DNA of 20,097 nt from Actinobacteria bacterium UBA5176 (GTDB taxonomy: Bacteria; Actinomycetota; UBA4738). The notes under the pieces are model-generated. The model was not told where the DNA came from. It made no database searches and worked only from the letters and a program-made list of their open reading frames with translations. A program made the position numbers and the translations under genes. The stretch is taken from assembly GCA_002413305.1 (NCBI GenBank), contig DHWS01000078.1, positions 1-20,097 on the forward strand, written 5' to 3'. Below, one piece after another: positions 1-7,335 of this stretch (position 1 is its first letter; the number at the start of each line of letters is the position of its first letter).

Positions 1-305
1 TTGCCGTCCTTGGCATACGCGGGCATCCCGTACCAGGTTCTCGGCGAGAGGGCCGGCGCGCTGGCTTTGATGATCGTATGGAGCCGCTTGGCCATGGCGC
101 GATCCGGTTCCGGCATCTTGGCGATCGCCGCGAGCACGTCGCTTTCTCCGTCCGCCTTGCCCGAGCGCGCCGCCTTCAGCTCTTGGGCGCGCTCCTTCAT
201 CGCGGCTCGTTCCTCGTCCGTGAATCCCTTGGACGCGTTGCCGGTCGCGGTGGTGCCCTTCGCGGACTTCTGCGTGGCCTTCTTTGCATGTTGCCTCTCA
301 GCCAT
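1..305 (-). CDS. DUF1801 / YdhG-type (iron-chaperone-like) protein, N-terminal part
   Basis: The reverse strand encodes at least 101 residues beginning [12 protein letters not shown]; the C-terminus lies beyond the left edge. After a Lys/Thr/Ala-rich tail of about 27 residues come the stretches [38 protein letters not shown] and [16 protein letters not shown]. These match the start of the small DUF1801 proteins common in Actinobacteria, whose relatives include frataxin-like YdhG 'iron chaperones'. The biochemical role of this subgroup is not established. ATG at 305-303 is preceded by a good GGAGG about 8 bases upstream, which fixes the start. The plus-strand reading of the same bases is a shadow. 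The gene points away from the rest of the window and has no evident link to it. Confidence 0.82.
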   Translation of the reverse strand, partial: MAERQHAKKATQKSAKGTTATGNASKGFTDEERAAMKERAQELKAARSGKADGESDVLAAIAKMPEPDRAMAKRLHTIIKASAPALSPRTWYGMPAYAKDG

Positions 306-359
306 TGCGAAGCACCTCCGTGCGCCGAACGAGGCCCAGCCGCTTGACCTCCGGGGATG

Positions 360-611
360 ATAACGGACGAACCGTCGCGAGAACCGAGCTCGCGGGCGAG
401 CCCCGAAGCGGTCGTCGGCACCCCGGCCATCAACGCTCACCTCAGGACCCGCGGCATCGGCAGCGTGATCCCGGAGCTCGACGATCAGAAGGCCCACCGC
501 AAGCGCATCGGCTCATCCGGCGGCCGACCGGTGACCTACGCCGTCTACCGCGGACGCCTCGTCCTCGCAGCCGTGCTGCTCTGGCTCACCGACGGGGGAG
601 ACACGTCCTAG
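360..611 (+). pseudogene. Remnant of an IS5-family (IS427-like) transposase, C-terminal part
   Basis: The 84-residue frame starting at the ATG at 357 contains PEAVVG, then [20 protein letters not shown], then [17 protein letters not shown], then LVLAAVLLWLTDGGDTS. In DDE transposases of the IS5 group the same blocks occur in this order: a stretch before 'AIRAHLRARGI.AVIPE', the K.RKR.GS.GGRP block, and a hydrophobic 'AAV...WL' C-terminus. The block that normally lies between GGRP and the C-terminus, which carries the catalytic Glu, is absent. About six residues are also missing after PEAVVG. It is therefore an internally deleted, non-functional relic rather than a gene. The first ~13 residues have no transposase similarity. 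I see no convincing terminal inverted repeats. Confidence 0.7.
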
Positions 612-861
612 GTCGCTCGCGGGAGCATGGTCGTCGAAGACCGATAAAGGCACTCGAGACCCTGTTGGCATGGAGACGCCTCGTGCCTCGGCCGCCGGAC
701 CCTCTCACTGCTCATGTCTGATGGCATCGCACGGATGGAACCGATCGGAGAAACCGCCTCGCATGCCCTTGACCTGCGTCTGAGGCCGGGCGCCGCTCAA
801 CCGGGCTAGTGTTCCTCGGCCCGCTCGTGTACAAAGAGCCACCCATGGTGAGGGTCGCCAC
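612..861. other. Intergenic region between the transposase relic and the first cyclase
   Basis: About 250 bases without a credible gene. A TANNNT hexamer (TAGTGT, 807-812) lies 50 bases before the cyclase start and could be a -10 box, but no good -35 sits at the right distance. A TTGACC at 769-774 is too far away to pair with it. The segment just after 611 may be leftover insertion-sequence flank, but no target duplication or terminal repeat could be recognised. Confidence 0.35.
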
Positions 862-3800
862 GTGATCTGTTCGAGCTGCGGTACCGAGAATCGTCCCGGC
901 AGGAAGTTCTGCCTGCAGTGCGGAGCGGCGCTCTCGGTGAGCTGCCCGAACTGTGGGGCGGAGAACGAACCCGAGAGCCGTTTCTGCGGCGAGTGCGGGG
1001 TGGCGCTGGCGCAGGATGCCTCCGGCGTCCCGGCCGGGGCTTCCCCGAGACCGAAAGCCCCCGTCGCCGCCCGCTCCGAGCGCCGCCTCGTATCGGTGCT
1101 CTTCGCCGACTTGGTGGGATTCACGACGCTGTCCGAGCAGCGCGACGCGGAGGAGGTCCGCGAGTTGCTGGGGCGCTACTTCGATACGTGCCGGGCCGTC
1201 GTCGCCCGGTACGGGGGCCAGATCGAGAAGTTCATCGGCGACGCGGTGATGGCGGTCTGGGGGGCCCCGACGGCGCAGGAGGACGACGCGGAACGGGCAG
1301 TTCGGGCTGCCCTCGAGCTCACCGAAGCCGTTACCAATCTGGGTTCGAAGGTCGGCCAGCCGGAGCTGCGAGCCCGGGCGGGGGTGTTGACCGGCGAGGT
1401 GGCGGTGAACCTGGGGGCCGAGGGGCAGGGCATGGTGGCCGGCGACGTGGTGAACACCGCCTCGCGGGTCCAGTCCGCAGCCGAGCCGGGCATGGTGTTG
1501 GTGGGTGACGCGACGAAGCGGGCGACCGAAGCCGCCATCGCCTACGAGGACGCCGGGATCCACGACCTGAAGGGCAAGGCCGAACCGGTTCAGCTCTGGC
1601 GGGCCCGTCGCGTGGTGGCGGCGATCCGCGGCGCGCTCCGATCGCCCGGCTTGGAGCCGCCCTTCGTCGGCCGGGACCGCGAGCTGCGGATGGTGAAGGA
1701 CCTCTTCCATGCCACGGCGGAGGAGCACCGGGCCCACCTCCTCCATGTGGTCGGCATCGCCGGCATCGGGAAGTCCCGCCTGTCCTGGGAGCTGTTCAAG
1801 TACCTCGACGGGTTGTCGGACACGGTGTACTGGCACCGCGGGCGATGCCTGGCGTACGGCGAGGGTGTCACGTACTGGGCGCTGGCGGAGATGGTCCGGA
1901 TGCGGACCGGCATCGCCGAGGGCGAACCCGACCACGACGCCGCCCGCAAGCTCAAGGAGACCGTCGAGCGGTGGGTACCCGATACCGAGGAGCGGGGATG
2001 GATCGAACCCCGCCTCGCGTACCTGCTGGGGCTGGAGGAGTCGACCGTCCGCGCCCGCGACGATCTGTTCGGGGCGTGGCGGCTGTTCTTCGAGCGGTTG
2101 TCCGAGAGCGGCCCCGTCCTGCTGGTCTTCGAAGACCTCCAATGGGCCGACGCCGCCCTGCTGGACTTCATCGAGTACCTGCTCGAGTGGTCGCGAGGGC
2201 ATGCGCTCTTCGTCGTTACGCTTGCCCGGCCCGAGCTGGCCGACCGCCGGGCGGACTGGGGCGCCGGCAAGCGGAGCTTCACCTCGCAGTACCTGGAGCC
2301 TCTCCAGGACTCGGCGATGCGCGAGCTGCTGGAAGGTTTGGCCCCGGGTCTGCCGCCGGACCTCGTCGATCGGATCGCCGAACGGGCTGCGGGCGTGCCG
2401 CTCTACGCGGTGGAGACGGTTCGGATGCTGTTGGACCGGGGGCTGCTGGTTCGGGAGGGCAGCGCCTATCGCCCCACCGGTCCGGTGGAGGCCCTCGAGG
2501 TGCCCGAGACCCTCCACGCGCTGATCGCCGCCCGCCTCGACGGGTTGACCCCCGACGAGCGCCGAGCCGTCCAGGACGCCTCGGTCCTTGGCAAGACCTT
2601 CCGGGCCGCCTCTCTGGTCAGGCTGACGGGCCTGGCGCCGGCGAGCCTCGACGGCGTGCTGACGTCACTGGTCCGCAAGGAAGTCCTGTCGTTGCACGTG
2701 GACCCGCGGTCGCCGGAGCGCGGGCAGTACGCGTTCCTGCAGGACCTCATGCGCAGGGTGGCGTACGAGGGCCTCAGCCGGGGGGACCGCAAGACCCGGC
2801 ACCTGGCCGCGGCCGCGGCGCTCCAGGAGGAGTGGGCCGACGCGGAGGTCGACGTCGTCGAGGTCATCGCCTCGCACTTCCTGGATGCGTACCGGGCCGC
2901 CCCGGACGCAGCCGACGCGAGCGAGATCCGTGAGACGGCCCGCGCGCTGCTGGTGCGGGCCGGCGAGCGTGCCCAATCGCTCGCCGCGACGCATGAGGCT
3001 CGCCATTACTTCGAAGTGGCTCTCGAGCTCTGCGACGAACAGCTCGAACGGGCGGACCTGCTGGAACGGGCCGGGGTGATGGCCAGGTTCGAGGGCGACA
3101 TCGAAGGATCGATGGCGCATCTGGAGGCCGCCAGCGGTCTGTTCGACGCTGCAGGTCGAACGCACGAGTCGGCGCGTGTCTCGGGGAAGCTCGCCGAGAC
3201 CATGTGGGCCGCCGGGAGGGCTCGGGAGGCCGTCGACCGGATGGAGGCGTCGTTCGCCGTGCTGTCGAACGACGATCCCGACCCGGACCTCGCCGCGTTC
3301 GTCGCCCAGCTCGCCCGGTATCACTGGTTCGTCGGCGAACCGGCGGTGGCCAAGGAGCGCATCGACTTCGCCCTTGGGATCGCGGAGTCGCTCGAACTCC
3401 ACGAGATCCTGTCCCATGCCCTCAACACCAAGTCACTGGTGCTGCTCAGCGAGCGGCGGTTCGAGGAGAGCCAGGCACTCCTTCGACACGCGCTGTCGAT
3501 CGCCTCACAGCACGGACTGCTGGAGGCCGAACAACGGGCCCTGTTCAACCTGGGCAACCATCTCGCCTCGGCCACCCGCTTCCGAGAGGCGATGGAACTC
3601 GACCGCCGAGCGCTGGACGTCTCCCGCCGGATGGGGTCGCGGACCAACGAGTGGACCAGCCTGATGCACCTGATCTGGGAGCACGCCTGGCTCGGGGAGT
3701 GGGATGAAGCGATGGCCATCGTGGCCGGTATGGAGGAAGAGGACGTCAACCCGCAGTTCCGCCCCGTCATCGAATCGTTCGCCTTCATCGTGTGGATCAA

Positions 3801-4413
3801 TCGAGGCGACCTCGAGACACCGACGCGGATCCTGGTCGAGCTGGAGAAGGTGATGGACCCCGACGAATCGCAGGACCGGGCGTGGCTCGCCATGAGCCAG
3901 GCCGAGTTGGCCAGGGCCAAGGGCGAGTTCGACGCCGCCATCGAGGCCGCCGAACGTTGCCTGGCCGAGCGTCCGGTGCTCTCCCTCCGGAGCGGTGGGA
4001 TCCTGGCCGGCCTCCCCATCGGGGCGGATGTCTGTATCTCGGCGGGACTGCTGGATCGGGCGGAAGGCTTCCTTCGGATCGCGGACGACGCCGCTCCCTC
4101 CGAGGTGACCCCTCAGCTGGAAGCCGAACGCGCCCGCCTGGGGGCCAAGCTCGCGGCCGCGCGGGGGTCGATGGATGGGGTCGGCGAGGGATTCGCCCGG
4201 GCCGAGGCCATCTTGCGAGAAGTGGAGATGCGGTTCGCCCTCGCTTCCGCACTCACCGAGCACGGCGAGTGGCTGATGGGGGAGGGGCGCGCCGCGGACG
4301 CACAGCCGTTGCTGGAGGAGGCGGGCACGATCTTCGAGCACCTTCGGGCGACCCCCTGGATCGAACGCGTCGTCCGTGCCCGGGGCGGAGCGGCCGCCGT
4401 CGCGGCCGGCTGA
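862..4413 (+). CDS. Class III adenylate/guanylate cyclase with zinc ribbons, AAA/STAND ATPase and TPR-like C-terminus
   Basis: A 1183-residue multidomain signalling protein. Two zinc ribbons come first (C3/C6/C17/C20 and C28/C31/C42/C45). A class III cyclase domain follows at about 73-250, with metal-binding D83 and D127, base-selecting K123 and D195, and transition-state N198 and R202. All key positions are filled, with the K/D pair typical of ATP use. A P-loop ATPase module begins near 263, with Walker A G298-S305 and a Walker B segment ending F423-E424-D425. From about 680 to the end the chain is helical and Ala/Glu-rich, resembling TPR repeats. The architecture is widespread in Actinobacteria and is thought to couple ligand or protein sensing to cyclase output; no ligand is known. 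It would be cytoplasmic, as no membrane segment is visible. The GTG at 862 is the first start compatible with the N-terminal zinc ribbon; the Shine-Dalgarno (GGTGAGG) is weak. It converges on the second cyclase. Confidence 0.92.
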   Translation: MICSSCGTENRPGRKFCLQCGAALSVSCPNCGAENEPESRFCGECGVALAQDASGVPAGASPRPKAPVAARSERRLVSVLFADLVGFTTLSEQRDAEEVRELLGRYFDTCRAVVARYGGQIEKFIGDAVMAVWGAPTAQEDDAERAVRAALELTEAVTNLGSKVGQPELRARAGVLTGEVAVNLGAEGQGMVAGDVVNTASRVQSAAEPGMVLVGDATKRATEAAIAYEDAGIHDLKGKAEPVQLWRARRVVAAIRGALRSPGLEPPFVGRDRELRMVKDLFHATAEEHRAHLLHVVGIAGIGKSRLSWELFKYLDGLSDTVYWHRGRCLAYGEGVTYWALAEMVRMRTGIAEGEPDHDAARKLKETVERWVPDTEERGWIEPRLAYLLGLEESTVRARDDLFGAWRLFFERLSESGPVLLVFEDLQWADAALLDFIEYLLEWSRGHALFVVTLARPELADRRADWGAGKRSFTSQYLEPLQDSAMRELLEGLAPGLPPDLVDRIAERAAGVPLYAVETVRMLLDRGLLVREGSAYRPTGPVEALEVPETLHALIAARLDGLTPDERRAVQDASVLGKTFRAASLVRLTGLAPASLDGVLTSLVRKEVLSLHVDPRSPERGQYAFLQDLMRRVAYEGLSRGDRKTRHLAAAAALQEEWADAEVDVVEVIASHFLDAYRAAPDAADASEIRETARALLVRAGERAQSLAATHEARHYFEVALELCDEQLERADLLERAGVMARFEGDIEGSMAHLEAASGLFDAAGRTHESARVSGKLAETMWAAGRAREAVDRMEASFAVLSNDDPDPDLAAFVAQLARYHWFVGEPAVAKERIDFALGIAESLELHEILSHALNTKSLVLLSERRFEESQALLRHALSIASQHGLLEAEQRALFNLGNHLASATRFREAMELDRRALDVSRRMGSRTNEWTSLMHLIWEHAWLGEWDEAMAIVAGMEEEDVNPQFRPVIESFAFIVWINRGDLETPTRILVELEKVMDPDESQDRAWLAMSQAELARAKGEFDAAIEAAERCLAERPVLSLRSGGILAGLPIGADVCISAGLLDRAEGFLRIADDAAPSEVTPQLEAERARLGAKLAAARGSMDGVGEGFARAEAILREVEMRFALASALTEHGEWLMGEGRAADAQPLLEEAGTIFEHLRATPWIERVVRARGGAAAVAAG

Positions 4414-4464
4414 GGCTGAGCTCGGTCTGAAGCCCCGCGCGACCCCCCCGGCCCACGATCCCTC

Positions 4465-5679
4465 CTAAGATTCCCGGGACGCCCGGAATACCTGTACCGG
4501 CAGGGCCACGCCTTTCAACTCCACGGGCCCCACGTCGTCGAAGCGCACGCCTTCCACGGAGACCGAATCCACGGTCGCCTCGCTCACCAGGACCTCACCG
4601 GGGCCGGCCCGCCCCGCGATGCGGGATGCCACGTTCACCGTCCGACCGAAGTAGTCGCCGTCTCGGAACACGACGGGCCCCGCGTTCACTCCGACGTGGG
4701 CGGGGGGCATCCCGGCCTCCGGCGCCTTCTCCACGAGGTCGAGCGAACAGAGGACGGCCTGTCCCGGGTCGGGGAAGTGAAACATGACGCCGTCGCCCAG
4801 CCACTTGATCGGTCGCCCCCCGCGTCGTTGGGATTCGCGCTGGACGAGAGCGGCGAGGCTCGCCGCGAGCTCGGCGGCCGCATCGTCTCCGCGCTCCTCC
4901 GTCAACCGGGTGTAGCCCGCAAGGTCGAGGAACACCATGGCCGGAGGGCGAGCCTGCCGTCGCGGGGCGACGCCAGCCTGCTCGAGCGCCTCCTCCACGT
5001 GACTCACCAGGTGTTCGATGATCGAGTGCTCCTGGTGCCGGTGATACAGCCACCAGATCAGGCCCTCCACCTGCTCCCGAAGCTGCGGGCTCACCTGCGA
5101 GGCGACCTCCAGCATCTGTGATTCGGTCATCCCGCCGGAGAGCATGGGGACCTCGATGTAGGTGTGGAAGAACTGAGACTCGGCTTGGGCGATCCTGCCG
5201 AGGTTCTCGCCGTACACGCGGAGCGACCGGATCACGCCGGCCTCGGGCACGCCGGTGCCCAGGGCGAACTGGCCGACGGGGAACATCTGCAGGTCGTCCT
5301 CGCGGACGCGCTCTTCGGCTCGTGGCGTGGGAAGGCCGAGGGCCTCGTGGATCCGCTCCACGAACTCCATCGTCCAGCCGTACTCGGCGCACAGGTCCCT
5401 GTACGTCTTGCCTGAATAGCCCCTTGGCTCGCTGAACAGGAGGTCGAGGAAGGCGAAGGTCAGATGACCCGACCGGACGGCACGGCCGAGGTCGTCGATC
5501 TGGATCCCCGAGCTCTCCAGGGCCTCGATGAGTTTGACCCGCTGGATGTCGGCCGGCCGGAACGAGCCGTCGGCCTGTGCATTGACGATGCCCAGCTCGA
5601 CCAGCTGGTCGATGTGCTGGGATGAGGCGCCGGATCGTTCGGCGAGTCCAGCTTTCGTCAAGCCGTCCATCCGACGCAT
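4465..5679 (-). CDS. Class III nucleotide cyclase with MerR-like regulatory N-terminus
   Basis: A 404-residue soluble protein. Residues 4-70 resemble a MerR-type helix-turn-helix (GLTKAGLAERSGASSQHIDQ...). Residues 70-230 form a helical regulatory region like that of actinobacterial 'adenylate cyclase regulatory domain' proteins. The C-terminal class III catalytic domain (about 246-404) has metal ligands D252 and D296, the base-contacting Lys K292 (IKWLGDG), and transition-state N349 and R353. The usual Asp/Thr three residues before the Asn is Arg (R346, in YFGRTVN). Catalysis therefore looks possible, but the ATP/GTP preference cannot be read off. The frame stays open upstream; I chose the ATG at 5679 (next ATG 5670) because homology begins there and a GGCGGTGG lies about 10 bases ahead. 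It ends 51 bases from the other cyclase in tail-to-tail arrangement, so the two are transcribed independently. Confidence 0.88.
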   Translation of the reverse strand: MRRMDGLTKAGLAERSGASSQHIDQLVELGIVNAQADGSFRPADIQRVKLIEALESSGIQIDDLGRAVRSGHLTFAFLDLLFSEPRGYSGKTYRDLCAEYGWTMEFVERIHEALGLPTPRAEERVREDDLQMFPVGQFALGTGVPEAGVIRSLRVYGENLGRIAQAESQFFHTYIEVPMLSGGMTESQMLEVASQVSPQLREQVEGLIWWLYHRHQEHSIIEHLVSHVEEALEQAGVAPRRQARPPAMVFLDLAGYTRLTEERGDDAAAELAASLAALVQRESQRRGGRPIKWLGDGVMFHFPDPGQAVLCSLDLVEKAPEAGMPPAHVGVNAGPVVFRDGDYFGRTVNVASRIAGRAGPGEVLVSEATVDSVSVEGVRFDDVGPVELKGVALPVQVFRASRES

Positions 5680-5922
5680 GGTAACCAGATGGCCACCGCC
5701 CCGAGCCGCCCGGCGATGGCCCCGCAGGCTGGAGCTTCTGCGCGCTCCCTCGAGGACGAGCCGCTGCCCATGCACTCCCTTGGCCGCGAGGGAAGCTGCC
5801 AGAGGCGCCAGAGCGAGGCCGGCAGCGCCGAGGAAGCGATGAGCGAGCCGACACTCCCCGGGATCTCAGGTGGCTACCGGCTTCCACCTCTGGCGACGTT
5901 GCGGTCTTGGAACCCCCGTCGG

Positions 5923-5928
5923 TAGGGT
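5923..5928 (+). promoter_or_regulatory. Possible -10 box for a leaderless or short-leader transcript
   Basis: TAGGGT fits the actinobacterial TANNNT pattern and ends 6 bases before the GTG at 5935. A TTGCGG at 5899-5904 lies 18 bases upstream as a possible -35. If used, transcription would start at or next to the GTG. The same bases (GGTAGGG) could instead serve as the ribosome site for the gene, so the two readings compete. Confidence 0.3.
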
Positions 5929-5934
5929 GTGGCA

Positions 5935-6336
5935 GTGGCGCTCTTCCGACGGCTCAAGCACCGCTACCATTCCTGGCTCCTGCGGCGTCGCTACCCCTGG
6001 CAGTTCGAGGATCACGAACCCGGACCGCCGCGGAGCGGGCCGGCCGGTGGCGGACCGGAGGTTCCGGGATCCGGCTCCGGAGATGCTGCGACGGTGATCG
6101 TGAGCCGCGCCCGGGGTCGTGTACGGATCCGGTGGCTCACCTGGGTCCTCCTGCTGGTGGGGGCGGCGTTCGTGGCGCTCGGGATCTACTACCTCATCAC
6201 CCCGGCACACTCGCTCCCGTCGTTCCTGCCCGGGCACCAGATCGGGGTCGATCGCCGCCACACCAAGCATGGATTGGCGGCCATCACGCTGGGGATCGTC
6301 TCGTGGATCGGGGCGTGGTTCACGACCAAGCCGTGA
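5935..6336 (+). CDS. Small two-span membrane protein of unknown function
   Basis: About 133 residues. The N-terminus is basic and aromatic (MALFRRLKHRYHSWLLRRRYP), followed by a Gly/Pro/Ser-rich low-complexity linker. Two predicted membrane helices follow (WLTWVLLLVGAAFVALGIYY and HGLAAITLGIVSWIGAWFT), joined by a short loop with PSFLPGHQ and a His/Arg-rich patch; the C-terminus is TTKP. Lengths and charges suggest both ends are cytoplasmic. I do not recognise a characterised family. The GTG at 5935 is preferred over the GTG at 5929 because GGTAGGG would be 7 bases ahead of it, against 1 base for the other. It lies 207 bases upstream of the metalloprotease operon in the same direction and could share its transcript, but nothing proves it. 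Confidence 0.72.
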   Translation: MALFRRLKHRYHSWLLRRRYPWQFEDHEPGPPRSGPAGGGPEVPGSGSGDAATVIVSRARGRVRIRWLTWVLLLVGAAFVALGIYYLITPAHSLPSFLPGHQIGVDRRHTKHGLAAITLGIVSWIGAWFTTKP

Positions 6337-6543
6337 GGTTCGGGTCAAGGGGTTCGCCCGGCCCCGGATCGGCCTTGGCCTGGCCGCCCTCGGACGGCCC
6401 GACGGCCGCCCTGGGGGAGCGGCGTGTGCTAGCCGAGCCTCCGGACGGGTACTGGCGGATGCGGGCGGAGCTCGAGTGGCGGTAGCCCCCTCCGGGGATG
6501 GTCCTCCGCCCAACCGGGAAGATGGTCGGAGAAGCCATCGAAC

Positions 6544-7335
6544 ATGGCTGGTCGCTCTGCTCACAGGGCCCCAAGGCTTGGATGCCTTCGGAGCTTGCTT
6601 CTGAAGGGCAGCGGCCGCAAGATACGCGCCATCGTGGGACCGCGGGCCCGTCGTCGGAGGAACCGGCTTCGCCTTGCTGCCGCCCGGGTCTTGACGGGCG
6701 CATTGGTCATGTCCGCCATCGGCCCGGTGGCGGTGGCGATGGCTTCCGTTCCCTCTCCCACCATCACCGGCTCGATCACGGGGGTCGCGAGGCACGGCCA
6801 CACGCTGACCTTTCGACTCGAGGCCACGGCTCCCAGAGGTGCGGGCAACGTGACCGGTCTCCAGGTGGCATTGCTCCTGCACTCCGTGATCCTGGACCAG
6901 ATCGTCTACGACGCAAGCGCGAGAACGGTCTCCACGCCCTCCAGCCTCCCCGTGGCGGTCGGCTCCAGCTCGGAGTCGAGAGGGATGTTCCTGGAGGTCG
7001 CGGGGCGCGACGTGGGCATCGAGGTTCATGGGGACCGTCTCTCCGCGACCATCCGGGCTCGCATCGTCCAGGACCTCCCCGGCCAGGCGCAGTTCAGCTT
7101 GGCAGTCATCACGCTCAGCCAGGTGGCCCGCGTGTTGCGTCCGGTCGTGCTGCCGGTCGCGCCGTCGCGGGGAGGCTTCCCGTGGGGCTCCCTGGCGCTG
7201 GCGGTCGTCGCCGCGTTGTTCTTCGGCGGATTCGTCGGGAACCTGTTCTCGTCCCGTTACCGGGTCCCGCCGAAACTCTCGGTCTACGACGTCATCCGCC
7301 GGCACATGTCCGAAGAGGCGCGGGAGGCGGTCTGA
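6544..7335 (+). CDS. Exported membrane-anchored protein, partner of the M50 protease
   Basis: 263 residues of unrecognised family. A long basic N-terminus (…RARRRRNRLRLAAARV) leads into a hydrophobic stretch (LTGALVMSAIGPVAVAMA) ending in a signal-peptidase-like AMA site near residue 67. About 140 polar, beta-rich residues follow without Cys. A C-terminal membrane helix (SLALAVVAALFFGGFVGNLF) comes next, then a roughly 30-residue cytoplasmic tail (SSRYRVPPKLSVYDVIRRHM…). This is a type I topology with an outside domain. The ATG at 6544 has GGAGAAG 10 bases upstream; a later start nearer the signal peptide is possible. Its stop overlaps the next gene's start (TGATG, 7333-7337), so translation is coupled to the M50 protein. 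That makes it a plausible subunit, substrate or adaptor of the protease. Confidence 0.78.
   Translation: MAGRSAHRAPRLGCLRSLLLKGSGRKIRAIVGPRARRRRNRLRLAAARVLTGALVMSAIGPVAVAMASVPSPTITGSITGVARHGHTLTFRLEATAPRGAGNVTGLQVALLLHSVILDQIVYDASARTVSTPSSLPVAVGSSSESRGMFLEVAGRDVGIEVHGDRLSATIRARIVQDLPGQAQFSLAVITLSQVARVLRPVVLPVAPSRGGFPWGSLALAVVAALFFGGFVGNLFSSRYRVPPKLSVYDVIRRHMSEEAREAV

Noticed and set aside
848..861. GTGAGGGTCGCCAC before the first cyclase as another Crp site
   Set aside because: One core mismatch, and it directly abuts the start codon over the ribosome site. Near-matches of this quality are expected by chance in this composition.
712..2517. 601-codon reverse-strand frame opposite the first cyclase
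   Set aside because: Antisense shadow of a GC-rich gene: Pro/Arg/Gly/His-rich composition, no domain, no ribosome site.
5689..5925. 78-codon frame between the second cyclase and the small membrane protein
   Set aside because: No ribosome site, no conserved feature, low-complexity composition; treated as intergenic.
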